Positions 5,467 to 5,513 of a stretch of DNA of 5,513 bases are shown here, piece after piece. How positions within the stretch are numbered: position 1 is the stretch's first letter; every line of letters begins with the position of its first letter. Origin of the DNA: CAYSZB01 sp964435475 (GTDB lineage: Bacteria > Chloroflexota > Anaerolineae > Anaerolineales > Anaerolineaceae); NCBI GenBank assembly GCA_964435475.1, contig CAYSZB010000110.1, forward strand, positions 1 to 5,513, given 5' to 3'. The notes under the pieces are model-generated. The model was given only the letters and a program-made list of their open reading frames with translations. It did no database searches and was not told where the DNA came from. Made by a program: the position numbers and the translations under genes.

Positions 5467-5513
5467 CTATCCCTGTTTTGCGCGTTCCTCTTCCAGCTCC
5501 CGCAGCAACTTGG
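5467..5513 (-). CDS. C-terminal end of an unidentified minus-strand gene
   Basis: Read on the minus strand, the right edge is open for 14 codons and then stops at TAG (5469-5467). The peptide is KLLRELEEERAKQG. It looks like a real protein end: charged, Leu/Glu/Arg-rich and helical, with GC-rich codons like those of the first block. It is convergent with the propeller gene, and a hairpin follows its stop. The fragment is too short to identify a family; the rest of the gene lies beyond the window. Confidence 0.6.
   Translation of the reverse strand, partial: KLLRELEEERAKQG

Overview
The window reads as a chromosomal fragment from a Chloroflexota bacterium, most likely of the Anaerolineae type. 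Three things suggest this. A RadA-DUF6391-HolA gene string sits on one strand. An ECF sigma factor overlaps a zinc-finger-free, single-pass anti-sigma-like protein with DUF4367-like modules. A lipoprotein carries the Thr/Pro/Ala-rich linker (PTATSTATLEPTATQ) common in that phylum. The placement is an inference from protein style; no database search was possible.

Region 1 (1-1929, + strand, visibly GC-rich) is housekeeping. It holds the 3' end of radA (DNA repair/recombination ATPase), a 171-aa two-helix membrane protein that looks like DUF6391, and holA (delta subunit of the DNA polymerase III clamp loader). Spacings are short (30 and 17 nt), so the three may be co-transcribed. A strong intrinsic terminator at 1982-2028 closes the block.

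Region 2 (2029-4083, + strand, more AT-rich) is a two-gene signalling operon. A 191-aa ECF sigma factor is followed by a 443-aa membrane protein whose start overlaps the sigma stop by 8 nt. That protein has a short cytoplasmic N-terminus, one transmembrane helix, and two tandem extracytoplasmic modules resembling DUF4367. It is best read as the cognate anti-sigma factor/sensor. A perfect 12-bp hairpin lies just downstream.

Region 3 (4084-5385, + strand) encodes a 406-aa exported, probably lipid-anchored beta-propeller made of eight PQQ/BamB-like repeats, apparently with its own promoter. Its place directly behind the sigma/anti-sigma pair makes it a candidate target or partner of that pair, but the sequence does not prove this.

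Region 4 (5386-5513) is a convergent intergenic stretch with two hairpins and the last 14 codons of an unidentified minus-strand gene running off the right edge. No tRNA, rRNA, CRISPR array, insertion sequence or attachment site was seen.
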